In this document: piece by piece, positions 18,656 to 26,989 of the stretch
How the letters are laid out: every line of letters starts with the position of its first letter
Numbering within the stretch: the stretch's first letter is position 1
From: Wukongibacter sp050859025
Lineage (GTDB): Bacteria; Bacillota; Clostridia; Peptostreptococcales; Caminicellaceae
Assembly: GCF_050859025.1 (NCBI RefSeq)
Contig: NZ_CP138200.1
Coordinates: 6,076,001-6,140,000 of the forward strand
Direction of reading: 5' to 3'
Length of the DNA: 64,000 bases
Notes under the pieces: generated by a model
Seen by the model: only the letters and a program-made list of their open reading frames with translations
The model's database searches: none
Told to the model about the DNA's origin: nothing
Translations under genes and position numbers: made by a program

Positions 18656-19702
18656 ATGAATAAGCGAATTAGAGATTATGGAATAAATATTGGAAGACTT
18701 CCCACAGGTGAGCTAAATTCGATAACCGATGTAAAGGGCGTAAGGGTCGGTCATATTACACTAAATGCTGGAAATATAAAAACTGGAGTTACAGCTATAA
18801 TACCTTGCTGTGATAATATCTTTCAAAATAAGCTTCTTTGTGGATTAGACATTATAAATGGTTTCGGAAAATCTGTTGGCTTAGTACAAATTGATGAACT
18901 AGGGACCCTTGAAACTCCAATTGTTTTGACAAACACCTTAAGTGTTGGAGATGCTTCAAAGGGCCTCATACAATACATGCTTTCTAATAATCCTGATATA
19001 GGTATTTCTACGGGTACTGTGAATCCTGTGGTTTGCGAATGTAATGATGGTTATTTAAATGATATTAGAGGTTTTCACATAACTCCTAGCCATGTATTTG
19101 ATGCTATATCAGCTGCCTCCCACAGCTTTAAAGAAGGCTCCGTTGGGGCTGGAACCGGCATGTCGGCCTATAAATTAAAGGGTGGTATAGGTACAGCATC
19201 TCGATCAATAACCCTATGTGGTGAGAAATATATTGTGGGTGGATTGGTCCTCACAAATATGGGAAAAAAGCATGAACTGGTTATTGACGGTAATAAAGTA
19301 GGCAAGAAACTCTTAGAGCTTGATCCTACTGAAAACGAATTGCCCGATAAGGGGTCCATAATTATGATCATCGCTACGGATATACCCCTTTCTTCAAGAC
19401 AGCTTAAGAGGGCTTCAAGAAGGTGTATTGCCGGTCTCAGTAGAACTGGCTCGAGTATTAGCAATGGAAGTGGTGAAATCGCAATAAGCTTTTCAACAGC
19501 TAATAGAACACCCCATTATCCTCAGGGTATTCTAGCAATGAAATTTATCTCCGATGAATTTATTGATCCCGTTTTTGAAGCTACAGCCGAGGTTATTGAA
19601 GAAGCAATTTTAAATTCTATGATAACAGCAGAAACGGTTATCGGTATTAATGGAAATGTTAGATATACCTTAGCTAAATATATCAGTGAGCTTTTAGACT
19701 AG
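18656..19702 (+). CDS. P1 family peptidase (DmpA/BapA-type aminopeptidase)
   Basis: 348 residues, Ntn-hydrolase-like. These proteins self-cleave before a serine to give alpha and beta chains. The expected site is visible as NGSGEIAISFSTANR, with Ser272 as nucleophile. Other motifs are SITDVKGVRVGH near the N-terminus and GSVGAGTGMSAYKLKGGIG. Known members remove N-terminal D- or beta-amino acids or L-residues from small peptides and amides. No signal peptide, so cytoplasmic. ATG 18656 is 12 bases after AGGAG; a TTG at 18647 is closer and also possible. It likely supplies amino acids to the ort route. Confidence 0.9.
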   Translation: MNKRIRDYGINIGRLPTGELNSITDVKGVRVGHITLNAGNIKTGVTAIIPCCDNIFQNKLLCGLDIINGFGKSVGLVQIDELGTLETPIVLTNTLSVGDASKGLIQYMLSNNPDIGISTGTVNPVVCECNDGYLNDIRGFHITPSHVFDAISAASHSFKEGSVGAGTGMSAYKLKGGIGTASRSITLCGEKYIVGGLVLTNMGKKHELVIDGNKVGKKLLELDPTENELPDKGSIIMIIATDIPLSSRQLKRASRRCIAGLSRTGSSISNGSGEIAISFSTANRTPHYPQGILAMKFISDEFIDPVFEATAEVIEEAILNSMITAETVIGINGNVRYTLAKYISELLD

Positions 19703-19705
19703 TTT

Positions 19706-19737
19706 ATGAGGGGTCGGCTTTTATGCCGAGCCCTCAT
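19706..19737 (+). terminator. hairpin after the ort operon
   Basis: ATGAGGG(G)TCGGC-TTTTAT-GCCGA(G)CCCTCAT, directly after the peptidase stop, followed by a modest T-rich stretch. It probably separates the operon from the sensor kinase gene. Confidence 0.6.
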
Positions 19738-19855
19738 ATTGTCCTTTTTAGATTCTTTAGTATATAATAAACCTAATCTAACCTGCTTTACTAATTCCTC
19801 AAATATATTAATATTTTCTTTCTATATAGATTATTCTTTAATAAGAGGTGTGCCT

Positions 19856-21901
19856 ATGAAACGAAAGCTTGTTATTATTTTATTGTTAATAGTCTGTATG
19901 ACCTTCTATTTCTTAAACAGATATTTTAAAATCGAATACAATATTTCTCTTATAGAATATTTGGGACATTCCCAGAACTTTACCGAGGAGGAACAGGAGA
20001 CGATAAAAAGCTTTGAACCTCTTATATTTGGAGCCGATATTAATTCTCCTCCCTTAAGGTATGTAAATCCTATAGATGGGCAGTACGAAGGAATGGTTGT
20101 AGATTATATCCATGCCCTTTCTATAGAGCTAGAAGCCGACATCATAGTTAAGCCCTTGGTATGGCAGGAGGCTCTAAATGCCCTTGAAAGGGGCGAAACT
20201 ACTTTTTGTGATATGTTTCCTTCTGAGGATCGTGGAAAAAAATATTTATTTAGCGACCCTATTTACAATCTAAGGGGTATTGTTTTAACCCTGGCCTCCA
20301 ATAATTCCATAAATAGCCTTAATGACTTGTCTAACAAAACCATTGCTGTACCTCGGGGTGATTATGCTGTAGAAAGATTATCTAGAGATTACAAAAATGT
20401 TAACTTTATCTTGACAAAGGATTCAAAGGAAGCCATTGAAATATTAGCATCGGGAAAATGTGATCTTGTGGTAGGAGATGAACCCGTAGTCAATTATTTT
20501 GTTAAGGAGCTTAAGCTAAGTGATAAGTTTAAAATATTGGATGACGCCGTCTATGACTTTGGCTGTGTCCTTGCAGTGCCCAAGACTCACTCGGATTTAA
20601 TTAATCCCTTAAATAAGGCAATTTTAAATTTAAATAAAAGAAAGATATTCAAAAAGATTCAGCAGAAATGGTTTGGTTTTGAAAAGTCCTTTGAGGATGA
20701 TAGATCAAAGGATAAAATGATATTGACAATAAATATGTCTATCGTATTTCTCATATGTCTTGGATATATATTCTTCCTCTGGAATAATGAGCTCAAAAAA
20801 CAGGTTTCTCTTCGGACTCAGGAGCTTTTTATGAGTAAGCAAGAGCTTCAAACTACCTTTAATAGTATTCCCTACAAGCTCATGACCTTAGATAAAAATT
20901 TAAATATATTAAGTATAAACGAACAATTTTTTAAGCCAAGTTGTAAAGAGCTTGAAAATATTACTGGAAAGAGTTTTGATGATATTCTGTTATTTGATGA
21001 AAAGGACTCTACAAATGCCCAAGTTCCTATAAAAAATATGATTCTTAAAACCTTTGAAGATGGTAAAGAGCAGAGAGAAGAAATCGAAATTCATGGTAAA
21101 ATATATGTAATAGCTGCTATTCCAGTAAAATTTAATTCTTCTTATGTTGTTAAAACTATACTGATGATTAGAGATATTACTAAAATTAAGTTAGCAGAAA
21201 TGGAAATAACCCACGCAAATAAAATGTCCTCTATGGGAACCCTAGCTGCAGGAGTTGCCCATGAGATTAGAAATCCCCTTGGTCTTATACGAAACTACTG
21301 TTATCTTTTAAAGAGCAATATAGATATGAAGGATGAAGAAAATAAAGAAGCTATATTTATTATAGAGGACTCCGTAAAACGATCAAGTGATATTATTGAT
21401 AACCTTCTTAGATCTTCAAGAAAAACCAGCAGCTATTTTGAAAAAATAAATATATCCTACTTTATCAATCAGCTTTTAAAGCTTAATAAAAAGAGGATGA
21501 ATGAAAGGAATATTAATTACCAATTATTTTGCCCTAAAAACCTCTATGTATATATTAATTCCGAATCTCTTCGTCATATCCTTATGAATATAATAAGCAA
21601 TAGTATAGATTCCATGAACAATGGAGGAATCCTAAGTATTTCCTGTGAATCTAGTAATTCTGAGCTTATTATAAAATGTGAGGATACAGGAAGTGGTATT
21701 TCACAGAAGGATCTAAATTGTATTTTCGATCCTTTCTTTACTACAAAAAAACCTGGTAAGGGTACGGGATTAGGTCTTTATATAGTATATAATGAAACTA
21801 CAAAGCTAGGCGGCCTAATAAAAGCAGAAAGTCAATTGGGTAAAGGTACAACCATGACTCTTACAATACCTTTGAGGAGTGAAAAGGATGCTTACAGTTG
21901 A
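19856..21901 (+). CDS. sensor histidine kinase with extracytoplasmic solute-binding domain and PAS
   Basis: 681 residues. Signal anchor (about 6-22), then a family-3 solute-binding module outside the membrane (LIFGADINSPPLRYV, EGMVVDYIHALS, then CDMFPSEDRGKKYLFSDPIY; about 40-280), membrane helix 288-308, and a PAS domain (about 320-440). The HisKA domain has His469 in GVAHEIRNPLG, and the ATPase has NSIDSMN, DTGSGI and GTGLGL. The outer domain type binds amino acids in transport systems, so the kinase probably senses an external amino acid or peptide. ATG 19856 follows AAGAGGTG. Its stop overlaps the start of the response regulator gene. Confidence 0.93.
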   Translation: MKRKLVIILLLIVCMTFYFLNRYFKIEYNISLIEYLGHSQNFTEEEQETIKSFEPLIFGADINSPPLRYVNPIDGQYEGMVVDYIHALSIELEADIIVKPLVWQEALNALERGETTFCDMFPSEDRGKKYLFSDPIYNLRGIVLTLASNNSINSLNDLSNKTIAVPRGDYAVERLSRDYKNVNFILTKDSKEAIEILASGKCDLVVGDEPVVNYFVKELKLSDKFKILDDAVYDFGCVLAVPKTHSDLINPLNKAILNLNKRKIFKKIQQKWFGFEKSFEDDRSKDKMILTINMSIVFLICLGYIFFLWNNELKKQVSLRTQELFMSKQELQTTFNSIPYKLMTLDKNLNILSINEQFFKPSCKELENITGKSFDDILLFDEKDSTNAQVPIKNMILKTFEDGKEQREEIEIHGKIYVIAAIPVKFNSSYVVKTILMIRDITKIKLAEMEITHANKMSSMGTLAAGVAHEIRNPLGLIRNYCYLLKSNIDMKDEENKEAIFIIEDSVKRSSDIIDNLLRSSRKTSSYFEKINISYFINQLLKLNKKRMNERNINYQLFCPKNLYVYINSESLRHILMNIISNSIDSMNNGGILSISCESSNSELIIKCEDTGSGISQKDLNCIFDPFFTTKKPGKGTGLGLYIVYNETTKLGGLIKAESQLGKGTTMTLTIPLRSEKDAYS

Positions 21902-23255
21902 AAAGATGAGAATTTTAGTAGTAGATGATGAATCAGGTTTTCAGAGGGTTATGAGAAAAATACTTGAAAAAGCAGATTTTCATGTTGAGTGTGTTGATAA
22001 TGGCAAGGCTGCCCTAAATCTCCTAAAGAAGAAATCCTTTGATTTAGTTCTGTCAGATCTAATTATGGATGGGATAGACGGAATAAAGCTGCTAAAGGAA
22101 ATCAAGTCCTTAAATAAAGATATTTATGTAATAATTATTACAGGATACGGTACTATTGAAAATGCTGTTGAGGCCATGAAGCTAGGTGCGTTTTCATACT
22201 TTGTGAAAAGCCATGACCCAGAAGCCCTTCTCCTTGAAATAGACAAAATAAGAAGGATGATATTTCTTGAAAAGGAAAATAGTCTTCTCAAAAAACAGGA
22301 TAATCAAATCGAAGCATTATTAAAATCAAAAAATCCAGTTTTTTCAGAGGTTTTAGAAATAGCAAAATTGGCTGCTGAAAGCAATTCGAATATATTGATT
22401 ACAGGTGAATCCGGTGTAGGCAAGGAAATCCTTGCAAAATATATACACAGCGTTAGCCCCAGAAAGGATAATAGTTTTGTTGCTGTGAACTGCCATTCTT
22501 TTTCTGATTCTCTTTTAGAATCAGAGCTTTACGGTCATGAAAAGGGAGCCTTTACTGGTTCCATCGGAAGGCGCATAGGAAGATTTGAAGCTGCCAACAA
22601 GGGAACTCTTTTTTTAGATGAGATCGGTGATATGTCCTTAGATACTCAGGTAAAAATTCTTAGAAATATTGAAAACAAAAGCATTGAAAGAATAGGTAGT
22701 AATATGCAGTTGAAAATTGATTTTAGACTTATTTCTGCAACAAATAAGGATCTTATGAAATCCATAAGAGAAGGAAAATTTAGAGAGGATCTATATTATA
22801 GAATAAGCACTATCAATATAGAGATTCCACCGCTTCGAGATAGAAGAGAGGATATTCCTGATCTAGTAGATTATTGGTTTAAGAAAATAAAGGACAATCT
22901 GAAAAAAGACATTAGCCACATTGATGATGAAGTCCTAGAGTACCTTTATAGCTATGACTATCCAGGTAATATTCGTGAACTCAGAAATATAATTGAAAGA
23001 CTCGTTGTTTTATGCAGAAATAGCAATATATCTTCAAATGATATAACAAAAGTTCATGGCTTTGATTCTCAACCAAATCTATTGAACATGTCTTTGAAGG
23101 ATGCTAGATATGCATTCGAGAAGGAATTCATAGAAAATGCTCTGAAGAAAAATCGTTATAACATAAAAAAAACCTCTGAGATCCTAGGGATATCAAAAAG
23201 GCAATTATTTAACAAGCTTAGTCAGTATAATCTTAGACTAAGGGATAGAAGCTAG
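21888..23255 (+). CDS. sigma-54-dependent response regulator, NtrC family
   Basis: 455 residues. Receiver domain with phospho-acceptor Asp57 (VLSDLIMDG) and a Thr/Lys switch (ITGYGT, FVKSHDP). AAA+ domain with GESGVGKE, the sigma-54 contact loop GAFTGS (220-225; the last residue differs from the canonical GAFTGA), LFLDEIGDM and RDRREDIPDL. The C-terminal Fis-type helix-turn-helix is NRYNIKKTSEILGISKRQLFNKL. ATG 21888 after GAGGAGTG, overlapping the kinase gene by 14 bp. It is the obvious activator of the -24/-12 promoter before ortA. Confidence 0.95.
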   Translation: MLTVEKMRILVVDDESGFQRVMRKILEKADFHVECVDNGKAALNLLKKKSFDLVLSDLIMDGIDGIKLLKEIKSLNKDIYVIIITGYGTIENAVEAMKLGAFSYFVKSHDPEALLLEIDKIRRMIFLEKENSLLKKQDNQIEALLKSKNPVFSEVLEIAKLAAESNSNILITGESGVGKEILAKYIHSVSPRKDNSFVAVNCHSFSDSLLESELYGHEKGAFTGSIGRRIGRFEAANKGTLFLDEIGDMSLDTQVKILRNIENKSIERIGSNMQLKIDFRLISATNKDLMKSIREGKFREDLYYRISTINIEIPPLRDRREDIPDLVDYWFKKIKDNLKKDISHIDDEVLEYLYSYDYPGNIRELRNIIERLVVLCRNSNISSNDITKVHGFDSQPNLLNMSLKDARYAFEKEFIENALKKNRYNIKKTSEILGISKRQLFNKLSQYNLRLRDRS

Positions 23256-23263
23256 AGAGATTT

Positions 23264-23905
23264 TTAACAAATCTCTCCTCCAACAATCTTTATATCTTCC
23301 TTATTTTCTGAAATGGCTTCAATTGCACAGGTCAATGCTTTTACAATTTGATTAGTGGTCATAGAGGGAAGGTTTTTCTTTTCTATAACCTGCTCTGCAA
23401 TAAATGGAACATGGATAAATCCACCTTTAATACTGGGATATTTCTTGTCTATAAGATATAATAATCCATACATTATATGATTACAAACAAAGGTTCCAGC
23501 TGTATTTGACACTGCCGCAGGAATATTGCTTTCTTTTATTTTTTTGACCATAGCCTTTACCGGCAAATTAGAAAAATAAGCATTTTCTCCATCTCCGTAA
23601 ATAGGTTCGTCAATAGGCTGGTTTCCTTCATTGTCGGCTATTCTAGCATCATCTATGTTTATAGCTACCCTTTCAACGCTAATATGAAATCTACCTCCAG
23701 CTTGGCCCACACAGATAACGAAATCTGGTTTTTCAGCTTCAATGGCCTTTTCTAGAGCATCAATAGCCTTCTTAAAAACTGTAGGAATCTCCATAGTAAC
23801 GACCTCTATACCTAATATCACCTTATCTAATTGCTTTACGGCTTCATATGAGGGATTTATTTTCTCTCCTCCAAAGGGAGTAAATCCTGTAACTAAAATC
23901 TTCAA
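23264..23905 (-). CDS. pcp: pyrrolidone-carboxylate peptidase (pyroglutamyl peptidase I)
   Basis: Cysteine peptidase (family C15) removing N-terminal pyroglutamate from peptides. It starts KILVTGFTPFGG-KINPS, with the conserved glutamates region VGQAGGR and catalytic Cys141 in NTAGTFVCNHIMYGLLY, followed by GGFIHVPF with the catalytic His. 213 residues, the normal size. A TTG start at 23905 is 9 bases after AAGGAG; the in-frame ATG 23914 touches that box. Convergent with the response regulator with only 8 bp between stops, sharing a GAGAGATTT/AAATCTCTC hairpin. It continues the minus-strand cluster with the DUF979/DUF969 pair. Confidence 0.93.
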   Translation of the reverse strand: MKILVTGFTPFGGEKINPSYEAVKQLDKVILGIEVVTMEIPTVFKKAIDALEKAIEAEKPDFVICVGQAGGRFHISVERVAINIDDARIADNEGNQPIDEPIYGDGENAYFSNLPVKAMVKKIKESNIPAAVSNTAGTFVCNHIMYGLLYLIDKKYPSIKGGFIHVPFIAEQVIEKKNLPSMTTNQIVKALTCAIEAISENKEDIKIVGGEIC

Positions 23906-23940
23906 GCCTACCATCTCCTTATGTCTAATAATTTTATATA

Positions 23941-24101
23941 TAGGTAAACAACTTTAAAAGTTCAGGAAGTTGCATAATTCTAATATTGGTGACCTGTATA
24001 AAGAGTTCCAAGTAAATCTTACATCTTAAAGTATCTATAATATGGATTTCGATTTCTCCGACATCTTATATCTTAGAAATTGAAATGTAAAGAACCTATA
24101 T
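23941..24101. repeat. abutting family C (internally deleted) and family B repeats
   Basis: 23941-23996 keeps both ends of family C (TAGGTAAACAACTTTAAAAG and ATTGGTGACCTGTA) but lacks the middle. At 23997 it joins a family B element (TAAAGAGTTCCAAGTAAATC) ending near 24101. The same C-B junction occurs at 53513. Confidence 0.7.
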
Positions 24102-24147
24102 CAAGAAGAGTTTTCAACCCTTCTTGACATAGATTAAATTATTTTAT

Positions 24148-25068
24148 CTAAAATGCCCATACATACATTAAAACAATATGTGTGATAAAAAGAGCTATAC
24201 TAAAGGGCACTTGAGAAATTATTACTCTATTTTTATTTTTAGTCTCTAGTATTGCTGCCGGAACAATATTAAAATTCGCAGCCATTGGTGTCATCAAGGT
24301 ACCACAATAACCTGCTGTTAATCCTAATATCCCAGCTATTGCGGGATTTGCTCCCTGTGCAAATACAAATGGCATACCAATACCGGCTGTTATTACAGCA
24401 AAGGCTGCAAATGCATTCCCCATTATCATTGTAAAGATTGCCATACCAACGCAGTATGCTATTACCCCAGCTAAAATATTTCCTTCTGGAATTACGCCTC
24501 CTATTCCTGTGGAAATAACTTCACCAACCCCCGCAGCATTAAATAGTGCGCCTAAAGCCGTTAATAGCTGTGGTAGTATACAAGCTGCTCCAACCTGCTG
24601 TAAAAGCCTACTTCCATCATATCCTATATTTTTAGGTTCTGATTTTGTTATTGCTAAACAAAGAATTATTGATAATATTGCACCAGCACCTAAGCCTACA
24701 AGTCCTCCTAACTTTTGAGGAAATGCCTGAGCAATTGCAAAAGCAGTAATCCCTATGGATAGAGCAGGAATAAAGAGCTTATTTCCCAATACTTTTTCAC
24801 TTTTCTCTCTAAAGGCTTCATCGGCATTTTTAAGGGAACCAAAGGTTACTTTATTCATGGCAGCTAATGTACCCATTACCAGAAGCAGTACTCCCACCAC
24901 AACAGATGGTAGTACCTTACCTAATATAAAGATGAATCCAAAAATTCCCCAAAACAATGCCGTACCAATTCGTGATGGATGCTTCTCATCTTTTAATGCA
25001 TAAAGTGCTGTGGTTATAGAAACCAATCCCGCAAGTATATATAAAATTTCTAATAAAATATCCTTCAT
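24148..25068 (-). CDS. DUF979 family membrane protein (probable transporter component)
   Basis: 306 residues, about 9 hydrophobic helices and no soluble domain. Motifs include ALKDEKHPSRIGTALFWGIFGFIFI near the N-terminus and MGNAFAAFAVITAGIGMPFVF / TAGYCGTLMTPMAANFN towards the C-terminus; the latter resembles ion-transporter superfamily re-entrant loops. ATG after GTAGGTGAC, 8 bp from the DUF969 stop, so one operon. With DUF969 it probably forms a two-subunit permease; the pcp neighbour suggests pyroglutamate or pyroglutamyl peptides as cargo (inference). Confidence 0.85.
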   Translation of the reverse strand: MKDILLEILYILAGLVSITTALYALKDEKHPSRIGTALFWGIFGFIFILGKVLPSVVVGVLLLVMGTLAAMNKVTFGSLKNADEAFREKSEKVLGNKLFIPALSIGITAFAIAQAFPQKLGGLVGLGAGAILSIILCLAITKSEPKNIGYDGSRLLQQVGAACILPQLLTALGALFNAAGVGEVISTGIGGVIPEGNILAGVIAYCVGMAIFTMIMGNAFAAFAVITAGIGMPFVFAQGANPAIAGILGLTAGYCGTLMTPMAANFNIVPAAILETKNKNRVIISQVPFSIALFITHIVLMYVWAF

Positions 25069-25076
25069 AAAGTCAC

Positions 25077-25766
25077 CTACTTCCCTTCATTAGTCTTAAC
25101 AGCTGGTTTTAATCTATTTGCAAGTCTTTTATCCAATAAGTAATATTGTATTATTGCATAAACGAGGGCAAGTACAGCTATAGGAATGGCAGCTCTAGAT
25201 ACATCAAATTCCATAACCTCAATACCTAGCTCTCCAAGAGTCCTAACAACTAATAGTACACCTCCAGCCGCAACGAACACATTCTGACCAAAAAAGTTAC
25301 CAATATTTTCAGCAGCTGCTGAATAGCCTTTAATAATGTCTTCCTCTTCTTCTCCTATATCTTGAAAGTTCTTTTCAGCTGCACTATGAGCCATAGGCTG
25401 TACCAAAGGACGTATAAATTGAACATGGCCTCCCAATCTAAGTGATAAGGCTGCGAATATCTCTCTAACTATAGTATAAGTAATCAATACCTTTCCCGTT
25501 GTAACAGCCTTCATAGATCTTATAAGCTCCCCGGCACGCTCTCTTAATCCATATCTCTCAAGTATCCCAATAGTCGGAAGAGTAACTAGGAACAATGACA
25601 TATTCCTACCCCTAACAAAAGCTCCACCAATTATATCAAGAATTTCAATAATTCCAAGTCCACCAACTAGCCCAGTCACAATTCCTGCAACAAGAACAAC
25701 TGCAATGGTGTTATATTTTTTAATAAATCCAATTAAAATGATTAATACACCAATTAATTTAAGCAC
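25077..25766 (-). CDS. DUF969 family membrane protein (partner of DUF979)
   Basis: 229 residues with about 6 membrane helices. GTG start 25766 seven bases after AAAAGGAGG. Conserved segments are FLVTLPTIGILERYGLRERA, RLGGHVQFIRPLVQPMAHSAAE and an acidic DIGEEEEDIIKGYSAAAENIGNFFGQN. First gene of a DUF969-DUF979 operon leading toward pcp. The function is not established; it resembles half of an ion-transporter-superfamily carrier. Confidence 0.85.
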   Translation of the reverse strand: MLKLIGVLIILIGFIKKYNTIAVVLVAGIVTGLVGGLGIIEILDIIGGAFVRGRNMSLFLVTLPTIGILERYGLRERAGELIRSMKAVTTGKVLITYTIVREIFAALSLRLGGHVQFIRPLVQPMAHSAAEKNFQDIGEEEEDIIKGYSAAAENIGNFFGQNVFVAAGGVLLVVRTLGELGIEVMEFDVSRAAIPIAVLALVYAIIQYYLLDKRLANRLKPAVKTNEGK

Positions 25767-26066
25767 CTATATGCCTCCTTTTCATACAATTATCAAATTT
25801 TCAAATAACAATTAAAAATCTATAGGCCTATAGAAGTATAATCTTAGTATATATCATGGTGTATGTAAATTTCTGTAGTCTAGACTACATTTTTATTAAA
25901 TATTCTGAAAATTTATTGTACATTCAATCCTTTTACATTTTTCTACATTTTTTTTAATATATTTATGATATTCTATTTTTTATATTAACGTAAAGATGAA
26001 TATTTAAAAAATTCTATGGAGTATCAATAAAATTTACAAAGGACTGATGAATAGGAGTAGATTTCT
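25767..26066. other. divergent intergenic region
   Basis: A/T-rich gap between the DUF969 gene (minus) and a small plus-strand gene. It includes TCTAGACTACA and a CTATAGGCCTATAG palindrome (25821-25834), possibly an operator. No gene and no convincing -24/-12 promoter. Confidence 0.4.
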
Positions 26067-26540
26067 ATGAAATATAAAATATTATTTATCTTAACATTAT
26101 TGTTGATTGTATGTATTGTTTTTCAACAAATACATATATTCCACCTTAAAGAACAGCTGGGCAAACAAGTTCTAAGAAGAATAGATAGTTTATATAAGGC
26201 TGTGCAGTTGACTCAGGCCAGTATGACTAAAAAAGAAAATTTAAAAATTAAAGATTTAACCAAGCTAGAATGGATATTTATGGAACAAAAGATAAAGATA
26301 GAGTGTATAAATCAGTCAGTTACATTCATAAGAGGTGAATTAGACGAATTCTCTAATCAATTGGAGAATAATAAACAAATGGGATTCAAAGATGATGTGT
26401 TAATAGAACTTTCTAAACTAAAAAAAGCATTAAATGTAATAAAGGAAGACTGTGAAGATATTCCTATTAATTATTATAATTTGAGATACAAGAAAAATAA
26501 TGAAACAATGAAAAAAGTAGAGAAAATTTTGAAAGATTAG
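26067..26540 (+). CDS. small membrane-anchored coiled-coil protein, unknown
   Basis: 157 residues. Short N-terminus, one membrane helix (about 4-23, ILFILTLLLIVCIVF), then a Lys/Glu-rich, mostly helical tail with likely coiled coil (LKEQLGKQVLRRID; LSKLKKALNVIKED). Start ATG after AGGAGTAG. No cysteine pairs or enzymatic motifs. Monocistronic and adjacent to an IS256 remnant. Not recognised. Confidence 0.6.
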   Translation: MKYKILFILTLLLIVCIVFQQIHIFHLKEQLGKQVLRRIDSLYKAVQLTQASMTKKENLKIKDLTKLEWIFMEQKIKIECINQSVTFIRGELDEFSNQLENNKQMGFKDDVLIELSKLKKALNVIKEDCEDIPINYYNLRYKKNNETMKKVEKILKD

Positions 26541-26565
26541 TATTGATCTGCAACATTAAGGTTGG

Positions 26566-26900
26566 GAATTTATAAAGTTTTGTGTAAATGGTCAATAATT
26601 CCAATAACAAGGAATAAAAAGGATATGACTATTTATGCAAAACTTTAATAATTTAACGATAAAAAAATTAGCAGAGAACCTTCAAACAGTAGATGAAATA
26701 CAAGAAGCTATCAAGATAATATTTAGAGAAACCATACAACAAGCGTTAGAAGCGGAGCTTGAACATCATCTAGGTTATAGTAAAAATAACCCTAGTGGGA
26801 ATAATTCAGGTAACAGTAGAAATGGATATAGCAAGAAAGTTATTCAAAATCACAAAACACAAATATTCATGTCTCCTAATAATCACACATAAACTTTACC
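26566..26900 (+). mobile_element. internally deleted IS256-family element
   Basis: Left end TATAAAGTTTTGTGTAAATG and right end (read inverted) GGTAAAGTTTATGTGTGATT are related terminal repeats of the IS256 type, bracketing the first 85 codons of a transposase. The catalytic domain is gone, so the element cannot move by itself. It interrupts a half family C repeat (TTGATCTGCAACATTAAGG, about 26544). Confidence 0.65.
26635..26892 (+). pseudogene. IS256-family (mutator-type) transposase, N-terminal fragment
   Basis: 85 codons match the start of IS256-type transposases: FRETIQQALEAELEHHLGYSKN followed by the Asn/Gly/Ser-rich NSGNSRNGYSKK. The sequence then leaves the family after about residue 68 and stops. 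Full-length relatives are about 400 residues with a DDE domain, which is absent here. Confidence 0.85.
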
Positions 26901-26989
26901 TTCATATAATGATTATAGTTATCATATTCATATTTGACCTTGTGAAATCGAGTAACGAGTAAGTCCTATATGAAATGGAGGTTATAAAT

